DNA from: Microvelia longipes
Taxonomy: Eukaryota > Arthropoda > Insecta > Hemiptera > Veliidae
DNA length: 64,000 bases
NCBI GenBank assembly: GCA_018340805.1
Contig: JACMZG010000032.1
Span: 7,554,137-7,618,136 of the forward strand
Direction: 5' to 3'
Shown here: positions 60,236 to 64,000 of the stretch, in pieces
Position numbering within the stretch: position 1 is the first letter of the stretch
How the letters are laid out: each line of letters opens with the position of its first letter
The notes under the pieces: generated by a model
What the model saw: the letters and a program-made list of their open reading frames with translations, nothing else
Told to the model about the DNA's origin: nothing
Databases searched by the model: none
Position numbers and translations under genes: made by a program

Positions 60236-60538
60236 TTACACAAATAACTACAGTTTTGACGGAAAGGTTTTAAACGAAAAAGCCTGACTGTTCTGTCGAA
60301 AGAAAAAAAAAACAGGCCACTCCGTCGAAAGTCATATCTTATCGGTGTGATTTAGGTTTACAAGAGTGTAATTGTGGTTCTGCATACTTAAAACTCTTTA
60401 GGCGTTTTAATTAATAACATATATTTTAAAATGAAAATTAAGTTAATAAGTTAGGTATCATCGAATGGGCGGGCGGGGGAACCAGCTTTTCAGAACTTAA
60501 GAGCATATATTCATACTTAAGACCATGTGCAGAGCACG

Positions 60539-60571
<33 letters not shown>

Positions 60572-60612
60572 ATATTTATATATATATATTATATTATATA
60601 TATATATATATG
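60539..60612. repeat. (TA)n microsatellite
   Basis: About 74 bp of TA dinucleotide with several slips. Confidence 0.95.
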
Positions 60613-60836
60613 AATATGATTATACAGGCACTCTAGATAGGATAAATGGGCAACTGCACTGGTAAAAGTTGCGGAGGGGTTAATAACATTGCACACAAGT
60701 CAGCGAGGCATGTTGCATTTATGTGAACCTTAATTAAACCAGATCCTGTGTCCTCTTGTAACATGGGAGTAGGGAATGGTTTGCTTGGTATGTGAAGGGT
60801 GACAAGAAGTAAAGTGCAGGTATTGTTGGTTTTATA

Positions 60837-60893
60837 CAAAGAGACTAAAACTATAAAACAACTAAAAACTAAACTATAGTTTTAGTCTCTTTG
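60837..60893. repeat. Perfect 19-bp inverted repeat
   Basis: CAAAGAGACTAAAACTATA (60837-60855) and its exact reverse complement (60875-60893), loop 19 bp. The inner A-rich loop repeats ACTAAAA words. Confidence 0.95.
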
Positions 60894-61604
60894 GTTTTAT
60901 ATTGACTGTAGGTAGACTTTTGACGGAATGGTCATTCGACGGAACGGACTTGACCATTAAAGAATCTAGTTGTAGATTTTTGTCAGTATTTCAGTGTTGC
61001 CACTTTAATTTAAAAATGGCCGTTAATTTTTTTAATCAGTCGAATTTAATCTCGTTTTGTTTTATGGTGTATTTAAATAAATTTAATTTTTAATCAACAG
61101 ATTTTGTTAAGTTTATGATAGTTGGTTGTTAAATTGGTGTTCGAGTGTAGTTTCAGTATTATTTTTAGTGTTTTATTTGTTGATACGGCAATTAGAAAAA
61201 AGAGGTGTGTACATGCCTTTTTATGTAACCGGCTTATGGTTTTATTTCTTTTTAAATAATGACAAAGCATTTTTCTTGTTTGGCATTGTTGTGTTTGTTA
61301 TTACTAGGTTTCAGTTTTTTTGATTTTTTAAAAAAATGTGTAAAGGAAGGATGAAGAGCGGTAACTTCATGAAGTCATTTAAAGTCGAGTTGTTTTTTAG
61401 ATGACTTTGGAGCTTGCTAGGCTGGAACGTGGTACACTGTGTACTTTGAGATTATTAGTACGGACTGAGAAAGTATCTAATAGCCTGTGTATATAAAGAT
61501 ATGTTACTTTAGGGCCATACCCTACCTACATTTATAGGCTAGATACATATTGTTGGGCTCTGTAAACTTTTTGGAGAGTGTGTTAAGGTTACATTAATTT
61601 ATAC
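60894..61604. other. Intergenic, no gene recognised
   Basis: Two small hydrophobic frames (60902-61093, 61126-61323) lack recognised domains. The first begins at a GTCGAAAA-type repeat. Not supported as genes. Confidence 0.4.
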
Positions 61605-61722
61605 TCGCCATAGAGATATATACTAGAGAAGGCATAGCCTATCTCAATAGATTAAGAGGCCTGAAACATCTTTTTGGGGTTCTCAAGGGCTCTGTGTAAC
61701 CTCCTCCTAGAGTGAGTTATGG
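61605..61722 (-). repeat. Dispersed family 2 copy (reverse)
   Basis: The plus strand reads CATAGAGATATATACTAGAG, AAGGCATAGCCTATCTCAAT, AGGCCTGAAACATCTTTTTG and GGCTCTGTGTAACCTCCTCC, inverse of 19900-20025. The shared GAGTGAGTTA block continues into the next element. Confidence 0.8.
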
Positions 61723-61729
61723 TTTTAAT

Positions 61730-62272
61730 CTTAGAATAATACTATAAAGAGAAGGAGCACTACTGATAACACAAAAGCCGGGTTCACTGGTGCAACTAAG
61801 TAATGCTGCCACCCTAATAATATACAATTTTCTAAAAAAAAGTTGGCAATACTTCCGGTTGCTGAATTATTATGTTCTATTATTAATTAATTATTGATTA
61901 TTCATAAAATACTAATATAAATATCGGTGCATTAAAATATTTTAAGCATTTTAAATTGTAGTTTAACGTATTTATTAAAATTATATATAAAAAGTAGTCC
62001 TCGTCAACTAAATGTAGATTCTTGTATTCCGCCACCCTTTTGCCATCTAAGACCGGTTTTATTAAATACTCAGCAGGTGTTTTAAGTTATAATATTTGTT
62101 CTTTACGATCATTCTTCATTAATAGATATTTATGACAAATATTTAAAATAATGTTTTGTTGTCAGGTTGGCAGCATTACTTAGTTGCACCAGTCAACCGG
62201 CTTTCGTGTTATCAGTAGAATTACATTGTGTTTACGGTCCTGTGCTCCTTCTATATATAGTATTAGTCTAAG
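61730..62272. mobile_element. Terminal-inverted-repeat element, 85-105-bp arms
   Basis: Left arm 61730-61813 (TTAGAATAATACTATAAAG, GATAACACAAAAGCCGGGTT, GGTGCAACTAAGTAATGCTG) is inverted at 62165-62272. The right arm has about 20 extra bases between the GATAACA block and the GAAGGAGCAC block. The interior is AT-rich with no frame. Outer parts of the arm recur at 46215-46290. Confidence 0.85.
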
Positions 62273-63175
62273 GTTTTAATAAATCAATTGATTTTGGCTT
62301 CCCGGGCATTGTGTTTTCATTTGTATTGTTAACATTCTCCTGTATAAGTAGAAGAGAGATTAAGTAATGCATTTAACACAGTTTAAAGGGAACAAATAAG
62401 TCCCTTCTGCTGCAAGTGGGGTAGCCCCACAACAGGGGCACAGCCCCCAGTGTAGGGGGGGGGGTGAGTTTTTTATCATTTATTTTTTGTTTGAATGCTG
62501 TTTCTTTTAGTATATGTTATTTTATATCATTTGTGTATTCTCAATCTGAATTATATTTCAACTTCTACACGGGAAATGGTATTCTTACAAAATATACAGT
62601 GAAAACAAAAGACTCGTAATAATGTAACATGCAGCATGATGACACCATATTGTTTTTATCATGTACATTTCCTTTTTATTCATGGTCAGCAGCAGCACAG
62701 ATAACTATTGCACTGTTTTGTTTCACATAAGCAATCTTAAGCATAGACTTCATGCACACAAGTAGCCCATGTTACATTATATGAAGGAATAGGAATTACA
62801 TGAAAAACACTAAATTATAAGAAAACTTGACTCTACAGTTACTAAAAAGACAAGTTGCTCGTCGTAACCATTCTCCTTTTTCTTGTTTTATTATTATTTG
62901 TCATCACAAAACAATACTGGATTTCTAAATTAATTTAAATATAAATATTCAAAAAATTTAAATACAAAACCTGAAATTGAGTTAACTTTACACACAACAT
63001 GGTGATAAAGTAATAAAAATAGATAAGGTTTGCTAGTAAACTTGTCACCAGATGGAACAGTGGTGAGCTCTACCATCAACTTTTTCCCCACCATGCCTCA
63101 CGAGCTGGCGACCATAGCTACTGCAACAACTAGTCTTTACTTGACACAAATGAAATGAAGTTCAGAGCATAAGTG
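62273..63175. other. Intergenic, no gene recognised
   Basis: 62405-62470 is GC-rich (AGTGGGGTAGCCCCACAACA, GGGGCACAGCCCCCAGTG) with a G-run, possibly a transposon end. The remainder is unassigned. Confidence 0.45.
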
Positions 63176-63177
63176 AA

Positions 63178-63400
63178 AGGATTTATTTATTTATACAGGC
63201 AAAGCCCAAATTACAATGAAATAACAACAATGTTAAGAAAAAAAACAAATAATTAACACATTTATTCACATTTTTTTTAAACAAGCAACAACTATAAAGG
63301 ATGTAAAGTATCTTTAACATAGAATGAAAGAAGAAGAAAAAAGTAATTGCTTTTTAAATTGATAAGGAAATGATGTTTAGAGCATAACATGCGTTATGTT
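63178..63400 (-). mobile_element. LINE 3'-end relic
   Basis: On the minus strand a PYQFKKQLLF-like remnant of an ORF2 C-terminus is followed by TTGTAATTTGGGCTTTGCCT, GTATAAATAAATAAATCC, the type of 3' end and short-repeat tail seen in jockey-like LINEs (compare the tail at 26163). Coding similarity is weak. Confidence 0.4.
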
Positions 63401-63699
63401 GATGTGATGGGTGATCTGTGGGGGCAGGTGTTGTAATACGGCTATCCTGTCAAGTCAAACAACTACCTGTAGGTATTTTCTTTTCTGTTGTTGTACACCT
63501 GCTGCTTTAATTAAATCAGCTGTTTTTCATGTCAAAAGTTTTAAAGCCAGTAGTATAATCTTGTTGGCTTTTGGCAAATAGTTTTTGTTTTGTATTATAA
63601 ACATTCTGTTCTATAATTCACTGTAACTTTGTACTGTTTATTTCATTATATTAATAATGAATAATTAATAATCAAAGTTGTTGAGGTTATTTTTTGATG

Positions 63700-63757
63700 T
63701 TTCAAAATTCAATGGATAGGGCCTCTTTAGTAATAATATCTCCATGCCTTGGTAACT
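63700..63757 (+). repeat. Dispersed family 2, short fragment
   Basis: GGATAGGGCCTCTTTAGTAATAATATCTCC matches the end of 19900-20025 with small deletions. Confidence 0.55.
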
Positions 63758-63789
63758 TCAAGGGGTCAATTGCTAGGGCAGAGTGCGAC

Positions 63790-64000
63790 TGCTGTTTCCT
63801 CACTGGCACGCTTTTTCTCACTTGTTTGGGCAGTGTTGCGACTGTGTTTTCTACTGTTGTTGTTCCTCACTGTTGTTTGGCAGTGTTGACTGCTGTTTTC
63901 CTCACTGTTGTTTGGCAGTGTTGCGACTGCTGTTTTCCTCACTGTTGTTTGGGCAGTGTTGCCACTGCTGTTTTCCTCACTGTTGTTTGGGCAGTGTTGC
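63790..64000. repeat. 38-bp minisatellite running off the window
   Basis: At least five units of TGTTGTTTGGGCAGTGTTGC plus GACTGCTGTTTTCCTCAC, with one-base length changes. The array reaches the last base, so its full length is unknown. Confidence 0.93.

Overview
The window looks like a repeat-rich, AT-rich nuclear segment from an insect or other arthropod. Genes are sparse, GT-AG introns are present in one gene, and minisatellites, long (TA)n tracts, SINE-like and LINE relics and fold-back elements occupy most of the space. The elongase (HHTGM after the HxxHH box) is the best pointer to an insect; I cannot name the species.

Five protein genes can be supported. (1) A multi-exon very-long-chain fatty-acid elongase (ELOVL) on the + strand, 10894-17089. 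Six coding exons join in frame with all four family motifs; the N-terminal exon was not found. (2) The CCA-adding enzyme (TRNT1) on the - strand, 24213-25442. (3) An RBM5/RBM10-type splicing regulator on the - strand, 31862-34450. (4) GPI mannosyltransferase III (PIGB) on the + strand, 44412-45947. (5) A WDR55-type WD40 protein on the - strand, 56146-57339. The last four are complete, uninterrupted single-exon reading frames. They are unrelated housekeeping functions (lipid elongation, tRNA maturation, splicing, GPI-anchor synthesis, ribosome biogenesis) with no operon-like logic.

Region by region: 0.2-3.1 kb is a large inverted duplication. Its arms carry a degenerate histone-H2B-like coding remnant with a TATA box, next to GC-rich hairpin clusters. 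3.3-6.2 kb holds a CA microsatellite, two minisatellites and a very AT-rich stretch. 7.0-10.8 kb holds tRNA-derived SINEs, a broken DDE transposase and an inverted repeat around a SINE. 10.9-17.1 kb is the elongase, whose introns hold four tandem arrays and an antisense LINE with RT and RNase H remnants. 17.1-23.9 kb holds dispersed elements, fold-backs, a perfect palindrome and the 5' half of a jockey-like LINE. 24-28 kb holds TRNT1, the 3' half of a jockey-like LINE in the opposite direction, and a hAT-like MITE with an 8-bp target duplication filled with about 450 bp of (TA)n. 28.8-44 kb is mostly RBM5 and repeats, 44.4-46 kb is PIGB, 46-56 kb is repeats and AT-rich DNA, 56.1-57.3 kb is WDR55, and 57.4-64 kb is MITEs, fold-backs and a terminal minisatellite.

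At least two dispersed repeat families recur through the window. One, present in about eight copies, carries a segment resembling the 3' half of 5S rRNA. I found no evidence for a new multi-gene system. The most unusual items are the H2B-like inverted duplication, the 5S-like family, and the (TA)n-cored fold-back elements.
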